Assembly (NCBI GenBank): GCA_021795795.1
Contig: JAJYPA010000005.1
Location: 1 to 64,000 of the forward strand
Reading direction: 5' to 3'
From: Pseudomonadota bacterium
GTDB lineage: Bacteria > Pseudomonadota > Gammaproteobacteria > Halothiobacillales > Halothiobacillaceae
DNA: 64,000 nt
How positions within the stretch are numbered: the first letter of the stretch is position 1; each line of letters opens with the position of its first letter. Below, one piece after another: positions 26,111 to 37,850 of this stretch. A program made the position numbers and the translations under genes. The notes below the pieces were generated by a model. That model had not been told where the DNA came from. It was given only the letters and a program-made list of their open reading frames with translations, and did no database searches.

Positions 26111-27451
26111 ATGAAGGTATTTGGGACCGATGGCGTACGCGGTGCGGTGGGACAATGGCCGATGACGCCGGAGTTCGTGCTGAAACTTGGCTGGGCCGCC
26201 GGAATGGTGCTGGGTCAGGAAGGGCGCCGTCGGGTGTTGATTGGAAAAGATACGCGTATTTCCGGATACATGTTCGAGTCGGCTCTGGAGGCGGGTTTTT
26301 CTGCTGCGGGTGTGGATGTGCGCTTGCTGGGGCCAATGCCCACACCGGCCATTGCCTACCTGACTCGCACGTTGCGTGGATCGGCCGGCGTGGTGATCAG
26401 CGCTTCTCACAATCCTTTCCAGGATAACGGCGTTAAATTCTTCTCCTCCCAAGGGGAAAAATTGCCGGATGTGATCGAGGCCGAAATCGAGCGCATGCTG
26501 GATGAACCCATGACCGTGGCCCGTTCGGATATGCTGGGCAAGGCTCAGCGTATCGACGATGCGCCGGGCCGGTATATCGAATTCTGCAAGAGCTCGATCG
26601 AGACGGGGCTGTCATTGTCCAATCTGCGGATCGTAGTCGATTGCGCCAACGGAGCCGGGTATCAAGTTGCACCGCGCGTGTTTACGGAGTTGGGCGCCGA
26701 AGTGATTCGCATTGGTGTTGATCCGGATGGGTTGAATATCAATGCAGGCGTGGGTTCAACTGATCCTGCTGCGCTACAACGAGCCGTGGCCGAGTTCCGG
26801 GCGGATCTAGGCGTGGCGCTGGATGGTGATGGTGATCGCGTGTTGCTCGTCGATGCAGAGAGCCATGTACTGGATGGCGATCAGTTGCTCTACATCATCG
26901 CGGCGGACCGGGTGAGTCGTGCAGGTTATACGGGGGGCGTCGTCGGTACGCTGATGAGCAATTTCGGACTTGAGCTTGCCATCAGGGAGCTGGGTTTGCC
27001 ATTTGAGCGTGCCAATGTTGGGGATCGCTATGTGCACGAGACACTCAGGCGCCGTGACTGGATTTTGGGCGGAGAGTCTTCCGGGCATATCTTATGTCTT
27101 GATCGGCACACGACCGGAGACGGTATCATCGCTGCCCTGCAGATTCTCTCGGCGATGAAAGCCGCGGGGAAAAGTGTGCGCGCGCTTGCCGAAAACATGA
27201 TGATCTTCCCGCAGACCTTGATCAATGTCCGCACTGAGCGAAAGTGTGATCTGAATCAGCCGGGCATCATATCGGCGGTGCAGGCGGTCGAAAAATCACT
27301 GGGTAATGAGGGCCGCGTCCTGCTTCGTGCGTCGGGTACTGAGCCGTTGATTCGTGTCATGGTTGAAGGCAAGCGGGCTGATTTGGTTGAGAAACAGGCG
27401 CAGAAGCTGGCTCAAGAAGTAAAAGCGATCGCCTTATCCCAGCAGGGCTAA
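26111..27451 (+). CDS. glmM: phosphoglucosamine mutase
   Basis: 446 aa. GlmM interconverts glucosamine-6-phosphate and glucosamine-1-phosphate on the way to UDP-GlcNAc for peptidoglycan and LPS. The catalytic phosphoserine is in [14 protein letters not shown] (about residue 100). The metal loop is [11 protein letters not shown] and the sugar-binding loop GGESSGH. The C-terminal phosphate loop is [13 protein letters not shown]. The ATG at 26111 gives the family N-terminus ([11 protein letters not shown]) with AAGG 9 bases upstream; an ATG two codons earlier would abut the ribosome site. Confidence 0.96.
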   Translation: MKVFGTDGVRGAVGQWPMTPEFVLKLGWAAGMVLGQEGRRRVLIGKDTRISGYMFESALEAGFSAAGVDVRLLGPMPTPAIAYLTRTLRGSAGVVISASHNPFQDNGVKFFSSQGEKLPDVIEAEIERMLDEPMTVARSDMLGKAQRIDDAPGRYIEFCKSSIETGLSLSNLRIVVDCANGAGYQVAPRVFTELGAEVIRIGVDPDGLNINAGVGSTDPAALQRAVAEFRADLGVALDGDGDRVLLVDAESHVLDGDQLLYIIAADRVSRAGYTGGVVGTLMSNFGLELAIRELGLPFERANVGDRYVHETLRRRDWILGGESSGHILCLDRHTTGDGIIAALQILSAMKAAGKSVRALAENMMIFPQTLINVRTERKCDLNQPGIISAVQAVEKSLGNEGRVLLRASGTEPLIRVMVEGKRADLVEKQAQKLAQEVKAIALSQQG

Positions 27452-27577
27452 TAGTGTGAAGCGGGTATGAGTGATTGATTTAACGCGCTTGTACAAGTAA
27501 TCTTGATGGCCTTTTTGATAACAGATCGGGCGCGGGTGCGTTCCAGAAAAAGCAGAACCAAGGGGAAATAGGACGGC

Positions 27578-28348
27578 ATGCGTAAGCCAATCGTACTCGG
27601 TAACTGGAAGCTTAACGGCTCAACAGCCTCGTCTGAGGCACTTGTGGCTGGCATTCTTGCCGGGGTAACGGGATTGGACGCGATTGATGTAGGGGTTTGC
27701 CCCCCATTCGTTCTTATTCCGCAAACGGTGCGCCAAGCGGCGCATACGGATTTGAAAGTAGGTGCTCAGGATTGCTCTGAGTATGTCGAAGGAGCCTATA
27801 CGGCCGAAGTTTCGGCTGACATGCTGCGTGATGTTGGCTGTCAGTATGTGCTGATCGGTCACTCCGAGCGTCGTGCCCTTTTTGGTGAGCGCGACGAGGT
27901 GATTGCCCGTAAAGTCGGGCGCGCCCTGGCAGCTGGCCTTATGCCGGTTCTGTGTGTGGGTGAGACTTTGGAAGAGCGCCAGGCCGGGCGCATGAACGAA
28001 GTCGTGTGTGCTCAGGTTCACGCGGTCATCGACGAGGTCGGTGTCGCAGCATTTGATCGGATCGTTATCGCGTATGAGCCTGTTTGGGCCATCGGGACCG
28101 GTTTGACTGCTTCGCCCGAGCAGGCGCAGGCAATGCACGCTACGATTCGTGGTCTGATTGCCGGGCTGAACGAACCGGTCGCGCGTACCCTGCGCATTCA
28201 GTACGGTGGGTCGGTCAAGCCGGATAACGCGGCCGAACTGTTCTCCCAGCCTGATATTGATGGCGGCTTGATTGGCGGCGCATCTCTGAAGGCAGAAGAT
28301 TTTCTGATTATTTGTCGTGCTGCGGCCGACTCGCTTGGAACCGTGTGA
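27578..28348 (+). CDS. tpiA: triosephosphate isomerase
   Basis: 256 aa. TpiA interconverts dihydroxyacetone phosphate and glyceraldehyde-3-phosphate. Catalytic elements are GNWKLNG (Lys), IGHSERR (His) and AYEPVWAIGTG (Glu), with the phosphate-binding YGGSVKP and GGLIGGASL loops near the end. Full length. Its stop codon overlaps the secG start by one base (TGATG), so tpiA and secG are coupled. This is the conserved glmM-tpiA-secG arrangement. Confidence 0.96.
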   Translation: MRKPIVLGNWKLNGSTASSEALVAGILAGVTGLDAIDVGVCPPFVLIPQTVRQAAHTDLKVGAQDCSEYVEGAYTAEVSADMLRDVGCQYVLIGHSERRALFGERDEVIARKVGRALAAGLMPVLCVGETLEERQAGRMNEVVCAQVHAVIDEVGVAAFDRIVIAYEPVWAIGTGLTASPEQAQAMHATIRGLIAGLNEPVARTLRIQYGGSVKPDNAAELFSQPDIDGGLIGGASLKAEDFLIICRAAADSLGTV

Positions 28349-28818
28349 TGCAAACATTGATTTTGATTGGACATGTACTGATTGGTTTGACCTTGATTGG
28401 TTTGGTGCTGATTCAGCATGGAAAGGGCGCCGATGCCGGGGCCGCCTTCGGCTCGGGTTCGTCTGGCACCGTATTTGGTGCCCGCGGCGCAGCAACCTTT
28501 CTGCAAAAAATGACAGGCTGGCTTGTGGTTGCTTTTTTTGCGACCAGTTTGCTGCTCGCTTACGTCATTAATACTTCACATAGTCCTTCCAGCGTGGTAA
28601 ATTCTGTGCCCGTTTCAAAGACGAACTCCAATAAGAATGATGGGATGGGCACTACGCCAAATCCACAGAATTCAATACCTGCACCTTCTGAGTCAGTGAC
28701 CCCTGCACCAGCGAGTCAAGGTAAACCTTCAGATGTGCCATCCACATCGGCGGGCACTGAGCAGGTCGCGCCGGCGGTTAGTGAATCAACCAAGCCGGCT
28801 GATGTGCCAAATAAATGA
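28348..28818 (+). CDS. secG: protein-export subunit SecG with an extended tail
   Basis: 156 aa. The SecG core (about 1-80) has two membrane segments (about 3-23 and 52-74) and the conserved LIQHGKGADAGAAFGSG loop. It is the non-essential third subunit of the SecYEG translocon, aiding the SecA cycle. The last 75 residues or so are an Asn/Ser/Thr/Pro-rich low-complexity tail, whereas many SecG proteins stop near 110 aa. By SecG topology the tail should lie in the periplasm. The start overlaps the tpiA stop. tRNA-Leu follows. Confidence 0.92.
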   Translation: MQTLILIGHVLIGLTLIGLVLIQHGKGADAGAAFGSGSSGTVFGARGAATFLQKMTGWLVVAFFATSLLLAYVINTSHSPSSVVNSVPVSKTNSNKNDGMGTTPNPQNSIPAPSESVTPAPASQGKPSDVPSTSAGTEQVAPAVSESTKPADVPNK

Positions 28819-28910
28819 CCTGGTAAATGACCCGATAACTGACTTGGTTTGTATAGAATAGAAAGCCTGTTTCGCCAGTTTGATCCCTGGTGAAGATAGG
28901 CGCAGATTTC

Positions 28911-28995
28911 GCGGACGTGGTGGAATTGGTAGACACGCTATCTTGAGGGGGTAGTGGCGAAAGCTGTGTGGGTTCGAGTCCCACCGTCCGCACCA
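28911..28995 (+). tRNA. tRNA-Leu (anticodon GAG)
   Basis: 85 bases with encoded CCA. The acceptor stem pairs GCGGACG (28911-28917) with CGTCCGC before ACCA. The D-arm has the leucine-type TGGTGGAATTGGTAGACACG pattern. The anticodon stem CTATC/GGTAG (one G-T pair) closes a TTGAGGG loop with GAG at 28945-28947. A long variable arm and GTTCGAGTC T-loop follow. It reads CUU/CUC leucine codons. Placement between secG and nuoA is conserved in many proteobacteria. Confidence 0.97.
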
Positions 28996-29120
28996 ATTTT
29001 GTGTAAGTAAAATTATAATAAGACGTAGGCCAGTCCGCAGGAATTGCTTGTGTGCTGGGTTTTAGTTCGCGCGCGAAAAATCAAGCGGACGTTGGTTCGC
29101 GCTGACCGAGAGGGTGCCCC

Positions 29121-29477
29121 GTGCTAGAAGGTTATCTTCCCATCCTGATTTTCTTCGGCGTTGCCGTGTTGTTTTCTTTGGGGTTGTTGTTTGGCGGTAA
29201 GCTTCTCGCTCCATTCCGCCCGGATTCGGCCAAGAACGCTCCTTACGAATGTGGTTTTGCGGCTTTTGAAGACGCACGCATGAAGTTCGACGTGCGCTAC
29301 TATCTCGTCGCCATCCTATTTATTATCTTCGACCTCGAAATTGCTTTTTTGTTCCCGTGGGCTGTGGCTCTGGACCAGATCGGGCATTTCGGGTTGATTG
29401 CCATGGCTATCTTCTTGGGTGTTCTGGTTGTCGGGTTTGTGTATGAGTGGAAAAAGGGGGCGCTGGAATGGGAATAG
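29121..29477 (+). CDS. nuoA: NADH-quinone oxidoreductase subunit A
   Basis: 118 aa, three membrane helices. The conserved loop with the quinone-site cysteine is seen in KNAPYECGF. The [26 protein letters not shown] segment is diagnostic. GTG start with GAGGG six bases upstream. It is the first gene of the nuoA-N operon for the proton-pumping complex I. The 3' end overlaps the nuoB start by 10 bases. Confidence 0.97.
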   Translation: MLEGYLPILIFFGVAVLFSLGLLFGGKLLAPFRPDSAKNAPYECGFAAFEDARMKFDVRYYLVAILFIIFDLEIAFLFPWAVALDQIGHFGLIAMAIFLGVLVVGFVYEWKKGALEWE

Positions 29478-29947
29478 AAGGCGTTCTCGAAAAAGGCTTT
29501 GTCACCACTTCTGCCGACAAGCTGATTAACTGGGCGCGCACTGGCTCGCTCTGGCCCATGACGTTCGGTTTGGCCTGCTGTGCGGTCGAAATGATGCATG
29601 CGGGTGCTGCGCGTTACGATCTGGACCGGTTCGGGGTTGTTTTCCGCCCCAGCCCACGTCAGTCGGATGTCATGATCGTGGCGGGTACGCTGGTTAATAA
29701 AATGGCTCCAGCCCTGCGTAAAGTCTATGATCAGATGGCCGAGCCCCGTTGGGTTATCTCGATGGGTTCCTGTGCCAATGGCGGCGGTTACTATCACTAT
29801 TCATATGCTGTTGTGCGTGGTTGCGACCGAATCGTGCCGGTCGATATTTATGTTCCGGGCTGTCCGCCAACGGCCGAGGCTTTGCTGTACGGGATTATTC
29901 AGCTTCAGAACAAGATTCGCCGTACCAATACAATCGCACGGAGCTGA
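29468..29947 (+). CDS. nuoB: NADH-quinone oxidoreductase subunit B (N2 cluster)
   Basis: 159 aa from the ATG at 29468, which overlaps nuoA by 10 bases and gives the usual NuoB N-terminus ([11 protein letters not shown]). The four ligands of the terminal 4Fe-4S cluster N2 are visible: the adjacent pair in [11 protein letters not shown], one Cys in GSCANGGG and one in [11 protein letters not shown]. The subunit sits next to the quinone pocket with NuoD. An in-frame start 7 codons upstream lies inside nuoA and is unlikely. Confidence 0.97.
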   Translation: MGIEGVLEKGFVTTSADKLINWARTGSLWPMTFGLACCAVEMMHAGAARYDLDRFGVVFRPSPRQSDVMIVAGTLVNKMAPALRKVYDQMAEPRWVISMGSCANGGGYYHYSYAVVRGCDRIVPVDIYVPGCPPTAEALLYGIIQLQNKIRRTNTIARS

Positions 29948-29984
29948 CTGTGTTAGTGCAAAACAATAGGCAAAGTAGATCATT

Positions 29985-30719
29985 ATGACTGTGCAGCAAA
30001 GGCTTAATCCGGCCCTGAAACCAGCCCTGGAATCTGTGCTTGGCGATCTGTTGATCAATCTGACCGTTGCGTTGGATGAAATTACCATTGAGGTGGCGGC
30101 AGCGCACTGGCAAGAGGCGGCAAAGCGTTTGGCTACTGTGCCTGAAACCCATTTTGATCAATGCGTCGATCTTTGTGGAATCGACTATCTGGAATATGGG
30201 CGGCAAGAGTGGGCTGGTGAGGAAAGTGTGTCCTATGCGGGTTATAGTCGTGGCGTCGAACCGGCAAGTAATGCCCGCCTGAAGTTCGGGGATGAGATGC
30301 GGTCAGGAAATCAGGATCGCCCTCGCTTCGCCGTTGTGGCTCATTTGCTTTCATATAAGCACAACTGGCGTGTCCGTGTCCGGATTCCCTGTGCCGATGC
30401 TGAACTGCCTACGATTCCTTCGGTCGTGGCCGTTTGGCCTGTCGTCAACTGGTTCGAGCGTGAAGCCTTCGACCTCTTCGGTATTCTGTTCGATGACCAT
30501 CCCGACATGCGCAGGATCCTCACGGATTACGGTTTCGTTGGTCATCCGATGCGCAAGGATTTCCCATTGATCGGCCACGTTGAAGTTCGGTTCGACCCGG
30601 AGAAGAATCGAGTAGTTTACGAGCCTGTTTCCATTGAGCCGCGCGTGCTGGTGCCTAAAGTACACCGCCACGATAGCAGATACGTCGAGCCCGAAGAGCC
30701 CGCGCGGGGAGGACGCTGA
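29985..30719 (+). CDS. nuoC: NADH-quinone oxidoreductase subunit C
   Basis: 244 aa, the 30-kDa subunit of the peripheral arm. The signature ERE(A)FDLFGI stretch is present ([25 protein letters not shown]), followed by [10 protein letters not shown]. It is separate from nuoD, unlike the NuoCD fusion of enterobacteria. There are 37 bases after nuoB and 2 bases before nuoD. Confidence 0.97.
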   Translation: MTVQQRLNPALKPALESVLGDLLINLTVALDEITIEVAAAHWQEAAKRLATVPETHFDQCVDLCGIDYLEYGRQEWAGEESVSYAGYSRGVEPASNARLKFGDEMRSGNQDRPRFAVVAHLLSYKHNWRVRVRIPCADAELPTIPSVVAVWPVVNWFEREAFDLFGILFDDHPDMRRILTDYGFVGHPMRKDFPLIGHVEVRFDPEKNRVVYEPVSIEPRVLVPKVHRHDSRYVEPEEPARGGR

Positions 30720-30721
30720 TC

Positions 30722-31975
30722 ATGCCGGAAATTGCCAATTACACGTTGAACTTTGGTCCACAGCATCCATCCGCCCACGGCGTATTGCGCCTGGTACTGG
30801 AGATGGATGGTGAGACCATCGTTCGTGCCGATCCGCATATCGGTTTGCTTCATCGTGGAACCGAAAAACTGGCCGAAAGCAAACCTTATAACCAGTCTAT
30901 CGGTTATATGGATCGACTGGATTACGTTTCCATGATGTGCAACGAGCATGCCTATGTTCGTGCCATTGAGCAGTTGGTCAATCTAGAGATTCCCGAACGG
31001 GCGCAGTATATCCGCGTCATGTTCGATGAGATCACCCGCATTCTGAATCACCTGCTCTGGCTGGGGGCGCACGCACTGGATATCGGTGCGATGACGGTAT
31101 TCCTGTATGCGTTCCGTGAACGTGAAGATTTGATGGATTGCTACGAAGCGGTCTCCGGTGCGCGCTTGCACGCCACTTATTATCGTCCGGGCGGCGTGGC
31201 GCGGGATTTGCCCAATTCGATGCCGCAGTATGAGAAATCACAGTGGCATAGCGAGCGCGATGTCCGGCGGATGAACGAGTCCCGGCAAGGTTCCCTGCTG
31301 GATTTCCTTGAAGACTTCACCCAGCGATTCCCTGGCTATGTGGACGAGTACGAGACTCTGCTCACCGATAATCGGATCTGGAAACAGCGCACGGTGGATA
31401 TCGGCATTGTTCCGCCGGAGCGCGCGATTGCGCTCGGCTTTACCGGCCCGATGCTGCGTGGTTCCGGTGTCGAGTGGGATCTGCGCAAGAAGCAGCCCTA
31501 TGCCGTCTACGACAAGCTGGATTTCGACATTCCTGTGGGTGTGACTGGTGATTGTTACGATCGGTACCTCGTTCGGGTCGAGGAAATGCGGCAATCCAAC
31601 CGGATCATCAAGCAATGCATTGACTGGTTGCGCAAGAATCCAGGTCCGGTCATGGTGGATAACCGTAAGATCGCGCCGCCACGACGGGAAGAAGTCAAGG
31701 CGGACATGGAATCGCTGATTCACCATTTCAAATTGTTCACAGAGGGCTATTGCCTACCCGAAGGCGAGACCTATGCCGCTGTTGAGCATCCGAAGGGTGA
31801 GTTTGGGATTTACCTGGTTTCCGATGGGGCTAACAAGCCATATCGCTTGAAAATCCGCGCGCCGGGCTTTGCGCATCTCTCAGCCTTGGATGAGATGTCA
31901 CGCGGGCATATGCTGGCCGATGTCGTGGCGATTATCGGTACGCAAGATATTGTTTTTGGTGAGGTGGACCGTTAA
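30722..31975 (+). CDS. nuoD: NADH-quinone oxidoreductase subunit D
   Basis: 417 aa, the 49-kDa subunit related to the large subunit of NiFe hydrogenases. It lines the quinone cavity with NuoB. Family marks are [15 protein letters not shown], the [12 protein letters not shown] segment, the [13 protein letters not shown] helix and a C-terminal ending GEVDR. The metal-ligating cysteines of hydrogenases are absent, as expected. Its stop overlaps the nuoE start by one base. Confidence 0.97.
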   Translation: MPEIANYTLNFGPQHPSAHGVLRLVLEMDGETIVRADPHIGLLHRGTEKLAESKPYNQSIGYMDRLDYVSMMCNEHAYVRAIEQLVNLEIPERAQYIRVMFDEITRILNHLLWLGAHALDIGAMTVFLYAFREREDLMDCYEAVSGARLHATYYRPGGVARDLPNSMPQYEKSQWHSERDVRRMNESRQGSLLDFLEDFTQRFPGYVDEYETLLTDNRIWKQRTVDIGIVPPERAIALGFTGPMLRGSGVEWDLRKKQPYAVYDKLDFDIPVGVTGDCYDRYLVRVEEMRQSNRIIKQCIDWLRKNPGPVMVDNRKIAPPRREEVKADMESLIHHFKLFTEGYCLPEGETYAAVEHPKGEFGIYLVSDGANKPYRLKIRAPGFAHLSALDEMSRGHMLADVVAIIGTQDIVFGEVDR

Positions 31976-32472
31976 TGAAAGACAGTAAGATTTATTTACT
32001 GAGCGATCACACACGCCATGAGATTGATCATTGGCTCAGTAAATATCCGCCCGAGCAGAAGCAATCAGCCGTGCTGGCCGCACTTCGCGAAACGCAGCAT
32101 CAGAATGAAGGCTATCTGACGACGGACCTGATGGATGCGGTTGCCGAGTACCTCGAACTGCCACCCATTTCCGTGTATGAAGTGGCGACTTTCTATTCCA
32201 TGCTGGAAACAAAACCCTGCGGCCGGCATCACGTATCCATCTGCACCAATATCTCATGCGCCTTGATGGGCTCAGACGAGATTGTGGCGCATTGTGAGAA
32301 GAAACTGGGCATCAAACTCGGAGAATCGACTCCTGATGGCCGAATCTACCTCAAAGTGGAGGAAGAATGCCTGGCTGCCTGCGACGGCGGCCCGATGATG
32401 CAGGTCGATCATGTCTATTACGAACGGCTGACACCCGAGAAGGTGAACGCCATTCTCGATAAACTGGAGTGA
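31975..32472 (+). CDS. nuoE: NADH-quinone oxidoreductase subunit E (2Fe-2S N1a)
   Basis: 165 aa, a thioredoxin-like subunit holding the N1a 2Fe-2S cluster. The four cysteine ligands lie in [11 protein letters not shown] and [13 protein letters not shown]. The N-terminal helical part includes [12 protein letters not shown]. It works with NuoF in the NADH dehydrogenase module. The 1-base overlap with nuoD (TAATG) and 4-base gap to nuoF indicate tight coupling. Confidence 0.97.
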   Translation: MKDSKIYLLSDHTRHEIDHWLSKYPPEQKQSAVLAALRETQHQNEGYLTTDLMDAVAEYLELPPISVYEVATFYSMLETKPCGRHHVSICTNISCALMGSDEIVAHCEKKLGIKLGESTPDGRIYLKVEEECLAACDGGPMMQVDHVYYERLTPEKVNAILDKLE

Positions 32473-32476
32473 CGCG

Positions 32477-33766
32477 ATGACGGAACAAGTCTGTTTTGCG
32501 ACGATGCAGTTTGATGAGCCCTGGACCCTCGAGAGCTATCTCAAGATTGGCGGGTATTCGGCCTGGCGGAAAATCCTGACCGAAAATACCGATCCAGCCC
32601 TGATTATCGAAGAGTTGAAAACCTCAAACCTGCGTGGTCGAGGCGGGGCGGGTTTCCCGACCGGTCTTAAATGGTCCTTCATGCCGCGCAATGCGCCGGG
32701 GCAGAAATACATCGTATGCAATTCGGACGAATCCGAGCCAGGTACCGCTAAGGATCGGCAGATTCTGCTCAACAATCCCCATGCTCTGGTAGAGGGGATG
32801 GCGATCGCGGGTTACACCATTGGCGCAACGGTGGGTTACAACTACATGCGCGGCGAGTTCACTGATCTCGTGTTCCGTCGTTTTGAAACCGCAGTCAAGG
32901 AAGCCTACGAGTTGGGCTTGCTGGGCAAGAACTTGCAAGGCTCCGGCATTGATTTTGATCTGTACGGTTCGTTGGGCGCCGGCGCCTACATCTGTGGCGA
33001 AGAGACTGCCTTGCTCGAATCTCTGGAAGGCAAGAAAGGCCAACCTCGATTCAAGCCACCGTTCCCGGCCAACTTTGGTTTGTACGGGCGCCCGACCACG
33101 GTGAACAACACCGAAACACTGTCGTCGGTTCCCGCCATTATGCGCAACGGCGGCAAATGGTTTGCGGATCTGGGCGTGCCGAACAGCGGGGGTTTGAAGC
33201 TCTTTTCCGTTTCCGGACATGTAAACAAGCCGGGAGTGTTCGAGGTTCCGATGGGTCTTCCATTCGGTGAACTGCTGGCAATGGCCGGTGGCGTACGCGA
33301 AGGACGCAAGCTCAAGGCGGTGATCCCGGGCGGTACCTCCACTCCCGTGGTGCCGGGGTCTGTGATGATGCAGACCACCATGGATTATGACGCCATCGCC
33401 AAATCAGGCACGTTTCTCGGTTCGGGCGGCCTGATCGTGATCGACGACTCGGCGTGCATGGTCGAAGCCTTGCGCCGTATCTCGCGTTTTTACTATTCGG
33501 AGTCCTGCGGTCAATGCACACCCTGCCGCGAGGGCACCGGTTGGCTTTACCGGATGCTCACCCGCATTGTTGAAGGCAAGGGGGGTATGGCCGATTTGAA
33601 CCGATTGGATGACGTGGCCAGCAAGATCGAGGGACGAACCATTTGTGCGCTGGGTGATGCGGCGGCGGTACCGGTGCGGAGTTTCCTCAAGCACTTCCGT
33701 CACGAATTTGAATATTACATCGAGCATGGCCACAGCATGATTGCTGATGGTTTGGCGACGGTCTAA
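32477..33766 (+). CDS. nuoF: NADH-quinone oxidoreductase subunit F (FMN, N3)
   Basis: 429 aa, the NADH-oxidising subunit. The FMN/NADH site shows [13 protein letters not shown] and [19 protein letters not shown]. The N3 4Fe-4S cluster ligands are in [13 protein letters not shown] plus a distal Cys in ICALGDAAA. It accepts a hydride from NADH and passes electrons via FMN to NuoE/NuoG clusters. Followed 19 bases later by nuoG. Confidence 0.97.
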   Translation: MTEQVCFATMQFDEPWTLESYLKIGGYSAWRKILTENTDPALIIEELKTSNLRGRGGAGFPTGLKWSFMPRNAPGQKYIVCNSDESEPGTAKDRQILLNNPHALVEGMAIAGYTIGATVGYNYMRGEFTDLVFRRFETAVKEAYELGLLGKNLQGSGIDFDLYGSLGAGAYICGEETALLESLEGKKGQPRFKPPFPANFGLYGRPTTVNNTETLSSVPAIMRNGGKWFADLGVPNSGGLKLFSVSGHVNKPGVFEVPMGLPFGELLAMAGGVREGRKLKAVIPGGTSTPVVPGSVMMQTTMDYDAIAKSGTFLGSGGLIVIDDSACMVEALRRISRFYYSESCGQCTPCREGTGWLYRMLTRIVEGKGGMADLNRLDDVASKIEGRTICALGDAAAVPVRSFLKHFRHEFEYYIEHGHSMIADGLATV

Positions 33767-33785
33767 CAGATACAGGGTTAAGTCT

Positions 33786-36176
33786 TTGAGTATTCACGAC
33801 GATTTGATCACCATTGAAGTTGATGGCCATCGCCTGCAAGGGCGCAAGGGTGACATGCTGATCGAAGTAACTGATCAGGCAGGCATCAACATTCCTCGCT
33901 TTTGCTATCACCGCAAACTCTCAATCGCGGCCAACTGCCGGATGTGTCTGGTGGAAGTGGCGCGCGCGCCCAAGCCGCTACCTGCCTGCTCAACACCCAT
34001 TTCCGAAGGCATGCGCGTGCAGACGCGCAGCCCCAAAGCACTGGCCGCCCAGCGCGCGACCATGGAATTTTTGCTGATCAACCACCCGCTCGATTGCCCG
34101 ATTTGCGATCAAGGCGGTGAGTGTGAGTTGCAGGATATGGCCATGGGCTATGGCGAAGGGGTCGGGCAATATTCCGAAACCAAGCGTGTGGTCAAGGACA
34201 AGGACATCGGACCACTGATCGCCACCGACATGACGCGCTGCATTCATTGCACTCGTTGCGTACGTTTTGGTGAAGAAATCGCCGGACTGAAAGAATTGGG
34301 TGTGGTTGGTCGTTCCGAGCACATGGAAATCGGTACCTACATCGCCAAAAGTGTGACGTCAGAGTTGTCCGGTAACGTGATTGACCTGTGCCCAGTGGGC
34401 GCCCTCACGGCCAAGCCCTCTCGTTATACTGCCCGCCCTTGGGAGTTGGTCCAGCAACCGCACATCTCAACCCATGATGCCTTCGGCTCGAATCTGTATC
34501 TGCATACCCGTGATGGACAGGTCATGCGTACGGTGCCGCGCGATAACGATCTGATCAACGAAACCTGGTTATCGGATCGTGATCGTTATGCCTACACCGG
34601 TTTGTTCACCGAAGATCGTCTCGCACAGCCGATGATCAAGAGAGATGGGCAATGGCATGAAACGGATTGGGATAGCGCACTTGCTCTAGTGGCTGAAAAA
34701 ATTCAGGGCATCGTGCAGCAGCAGGGTGCTCAAGCCTTGGGTGGACTGATCTCTCCCAACGCGAGCCTGGAAGAACTGTACCTGTTCCAGAAAATCATTC
34801 GTGGCATGGGCTCGAATAACGTCGATCATCGCCTTCGCCAGACTGATTTCTCGGCCGATGCGGGCGATCCGGTCATGCCGTGGTTCGGCATGGACATCGC
34901 CCAGATCAGCCAGCTCACATCGGTGCTGGTGATTGGTGGTTCGATCCGTGAGGACATCCCACTGTTCGGTCATCGTCTGCGCATGGCGGTGTTGACCAAG
35001 CGAGCCCGGATTCATGTGGTTCACCCGGTTAAGGAGTCTCTGACCTTCTGTGCTGCGCAATGGGGCTGTGCACCAGACGGCGGTTTGTTGGATGTCCTGA
35101 TTGCCTTGAGCCGAACGGCAGGTGTGACTTTGCCTGAAGGATTGGTTGAGTCCGCGCCGGTCGATACGGAACTGTGCACTCAAATTCTTGCTGATCTCGA
35201 ACAGGGTGCGAATGCCGCGATCTTCCTGGGGCATCTGGCGCAGAACGATCCACAGTACGGCGCGATTCGCTATCTGGCCGGTCGTCTGTCCAAGGCGCTT
35301 GATGTCTCTCTGGGTATCCTGCCGCAAGGCGGTAATCAGCCGGGGGCTTGGTTGGCCGGTGCTGTGCCGCATCGTCTGGCGGGTGGTCAGGCTGCGGTCG
35401 GGTCAGGAGTAAATGCCCGCGCGCTACTGCACGCACCCAAACCGGCAATGTTGCTGTGTGGTGTCGATCCGGATCTCGATACTCATGCGGGTGCCGAAGC
35501 TGTGGACCGTTTTCGTGCGGCCGAATGCGTGGTCAGTCTGGTTTCTCATCTCACCCCCAGCCAACTTGAGTTTGCCGATATTTTGCTGCCGATTGGTACG
35601 GCTGTTGAATCTGCGGGCACGTGGGTCAATGGCGAGGGTCGTTGGCAGCCGCAACGCGGCATCGTCCGCTCTTGGGCCCAGTCCCGTCCAGGTTGGAAGG
35701 TCCTACGCGTTCTCGGTAATCTACTGGATCTTAGTGGCTTTGATTTCATGGACGCCGCCGAGGTGCGTGCGGAAGTTCAATCCCAGTGCGCCGAGGTTAG
35801 CCTGAGCAATGAAAGTGAAGTGCTCGGCGCGGTTCGACCGGTGGCGGCTTCATCGGCAGAAGGGTGGGTGCGCATTGCGCCGGTAGCCATGTATGCCGTA
35901 GATGGTGTGATCCGCCGTGCCGCGCCTTTGCAGGTCACTGATCTGGCGAAAAAACAACGACATTGCCTCGTCAATCCTGCAGATGCTGCTGATCAAAATT
36001 GGGATGAGGGCGGTGTCGTGACCATCACCCAGTCCGGCTGTTCAACCGAGATGACGGTTAAATTCGATGATTCCGTGCCGCAGGGCGCATTGCTGATTTA
36101 TGTCAGCGAAGTGAGTGCCGCGCTTCCAGCCATTGGCGGTCTGGTTGAAGTGTCACGGGAGGTAGTGGCGTGTTGA
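33786..36176 (+). CDS. nuoG: NADH-quinone oxidoreductase subunit G
   Basis: 796 aa from a TTG start at 33786, behind AGGG at 8 bases. No ATG or GTG exists in frame between the nuoF stop and the conserved N-terminus. The N-terminal ferredoxin domain has 2Fe-2S ligands ([15 protein letters not shown] and PACST). A His-Cys3 cluster motif ([14 protein letters not shown]) and a 4Fe-4S motif ([10 protein letters not shown] with DLCPVGAL) follow. The rest is a molybdopterin-oxidoreductase-like scaffold without cofactor. The 3' end overlaps nuoH by 7 bases. Confidence 0.95.
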   Translation: MSIHDDLITIEVDGHRLQGRKGDMLIEVTDQAGINIPRFCYHRKLSIAANCRMCLVEVARAPKPLPACSTPISEGMRVQTRSPKALAAQRATMEFLLINHPLDCPICDQGGECELQDMAMGYGEGVGQYSETKRVVKDKDIGPLIATDMTRCIHCTRCVRFGEEIAGLKELGVVGRSEHMEIGTYIAKSVTSELSGNVIDLCPVGALTAKPSRYTARPWELVQQPHISTHDAFGSNLYLHTRDGQVMRTVPRDNDLINETWLSDRDRYAYTGLFTEDRLAQPMIKRDGQWHETDWDSALALVAEKIQGIVQQQGAQALGGLISPNASLEELYLFQKIIRGMGSNNVDHRLRQTDFSADAGDPVMPWFGMDIAQISQLTSVLVIGGSIREDIPLFGHRLRMAVLTKRARIHVVHPVKESLTFCAAQWGCAPDGGLLDVLIALSRTAGVTLPEGLVESAPVDTELCTQILADLEQGANAAIFLGHLAQNDPQYGAIRYLAGRLSKALDVSLGILPQGGNQPGAWLAGAVPHRLAGGQAAVGSGVNARALLHAPKPAMLLCGVDPDLDTHAGAEAVDRFRAAECVVSLVSHLTPSQLEFADILLPIGTAVESAGTWVNGEGRWQPQRGIVRSWAQSRPGWKVLRVLGNLLDLSGFDFMDAAEVRAEVQSQCAEVSLSNESEVLGAVRPVAASSAEGWVRIAPVAMYAVDGVIRRAAPLQVTDLAKKQRHCLVNPADAADQNWDEGGVVTITQSGCSTEMTVKFDDSVPQGALLIYVSEVSAALPAIGGLVEVSREVVAC

Positions 36177-37228
36177 ATCAATTGTTGCATCCGGTCATCG
36201 GCTGGATGTCACCGGCCTGGCAATATCTGGTGGTCAATACCCTCTGGGTGCTGGTCGTTCTGCTGCCGTTGGTCATTGCCGTGGCTTATCTGACATATTT
36301 CGAAAGGAAGGTCATCGGTTACATGCAAGTACGAATCGGCCCGAACCGTGTCGGTCCACTGGGGTTGTTTCAGCCGTTTGCCGACGTGTTCAAACTGCTG
36401 TTCAAGGAAATCATCACACCTAACGTCGCCAATAAATTCATTTTCTATCTGGCGCCGGTCTTGATTCTGGTGGCGTCATTTGTCGCATGGGCGGTTATTC
36501 CGTTCGACAAGGGCTGGGTTCTGGCCAATATCAATGCCGGTCTGCTCTATGTGCTGGCCATCGGTGCGGCCGGTGTCTATGGCGTGATCCTGGCCGGATG
36601 GGCTTCCAACTCGAAGTACGCGTTGCTGGGCGGAATGCGTTCCGCCGCGCACAAGGTTGCGTATGAGCTCGCGATGGGCTTCGCGCTGGTGGGTGTGCTC
36701 ATGGCGGCCCGGAGTCTGAATCTGACCGAGATCGTTGAGCATCAATCCGGCAATATCCTGACATGGTACTGGTTGCCACTGCTGCCGATGTTTGTGGTGT
36801 ATTTCATCTCTGGCGTAGCCGAAACCAACCGCGCACCCTTTGATATCACGGAAGGCGAATCGGAACTCGTCGCCGGTTTCCATGTGGAGTACTCAGGCAT
36901 TACCTTCGCCCTGTTCATGTTGGCCGAATACGCCAGCATGATCCTGATTTCGGCATTGACTGCGTTGTTGTTCCTCGGCGGCTGGCTTTCCCCCTTCCAG
37001 GGAACCGCGCTGGAATCGATTTTCGATTTTATTCCCGGGATTTTCTGGTTCTTTATCAAAATTGCGATCCTGCTGTTCCTGTTCCTGTGGTTCCGGGCCA
37101 CGTTCCCTCGATACCGTTATGACCAGATCATGCGACTGGGGTGGAAAGTGTTTATCCCTGTGACCGTCGTCTGGATTTTCGTTGAGGGTGTGTTGGTGTA
37201 TTTCAAGGTTGGGCCATGGTTTTCTTGA
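36170..37228 (+). CDS. nuoH: NADH-quinone oxidoreductase subunit H
   Basis: 352 aa with about eight membrane helices. It links the peripheral arm to the membrane arm and helps form the quinone chamber. Signatures are [20 protein letters not shown] in the first loop and [25 protein letters not shown] start at 36170 inside the end of nuoG, with GGAGG 7 bases upstream. A 71-base gap precedes nuoI. Confidence 0.97.
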   Translation: MLNQLLHPVIGWMSPAWQYLVVNTLWVLVVLLPLVIAVAYLTYFERKVIGYMQVRIGPNRVGPLGLFQPFADVFKLLFKEIITPNVANKFIFYLAPVLILVASFVAWAVIPFDKGWVLANINAGLLYVLAIGAAGVYGVILAGWASNSKYALLGGMRSAAHKVAYELAMGFALVGVLMAARSLNLTEIVEHQSGNILTWYWLPLLPMFVVYFISGVAETNRAPFDITEGESELVAGFHVEYSGITFALFMLAEYASMILISALTALLFLGGWLSPFQGTALESIFDFIPGIFWFFIKIAILLFLFLWFRATFPRYRYDQIMRLGWKVFIPVTVVWIFVEGVLVYFKVGPWFS

Positions 37229-37299
37229 GCTTGGGTTTTCCTGATCGCGGGTCGCCCGAGTTTGAGTTGGCCCGAGAAAACACCCAGAGGTAATGGGCG

Positions 37300-37788
37300 A
37301 TGAACGCATTCAAACAATTTGTTAAAACCTGGTTTTTGTGGGAGCTGTTCCTGGGGCTGTCGGTGACCGGCAAGTACTTCTTCGGCCGCAAGTTCACTGT
37401 GCAGTATCCGGAAGAAAAAACACCGATGTCGCCGCGCTTTCGCGGGCTTCATGCCCTGCGCCGCTATGCCAACGGCGAAGAACGCTGCATTGCCTGCAAG
37501 CTATGTGAGGCGGTCTGCCCGGCGCTGGCGATCACCATCGAGTCTGAACAACGCGAGGACGGTACCCGACGTACCACACGCTATGACATTGACTTATTCA
37601 AATGTATTTACTGTGGCTTCTGCGAGGAGGCTTGCCCCGTTGATTCGATTGTTGAAACCCGTGTGTTTGAATATCACTTTGAAGAACGCGGCGAGCAGAT
37701 CATGACCAAAGAAAAACTGCTGGAGATTGGTGATCGACTGGAATCCCAGATTGCCGCCGATCGATTGGCCGATGCCCCGTACCGTTGA
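37300..37788 (+). CDS. nuoI: NADH-quinone oxidoreductase subunit I (N6a/N6b)
   Basis: 162 aa. Two ferredoxin-type motifs, [12 protein letters not shown] and [12 protein letters not shown], bind the N6a and N6b 4Fe-4S clusters that relay electrons from NuoG to N2. An N-terminal amphipathic helix contacts NuoH. The [21 protein letters not shown] region and PVDSIVETR segment are typical. Length normal. Confidence 0.97.
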   Translation: MNAFKQFVKTWFLWELFLGLSVTGKYFFGRKFTVQYPEEKTPMSPRFRGLHALRRYANGEERCIACKLCEAVCPALAITIESEQREDGTRRTTRYDIDLFKCIYCGFCEEACPVDSIVETRVFEYHFEERGEQIMTKEKLLEIGDRLESQIAADRLADAPYR

Positions 37789-37850
37789 GACGCGCAATGA
37801 CTTGTCTCAAACAGTCGGCATTAGAGCCGGTATTAATCAGGAAGGTTTGA

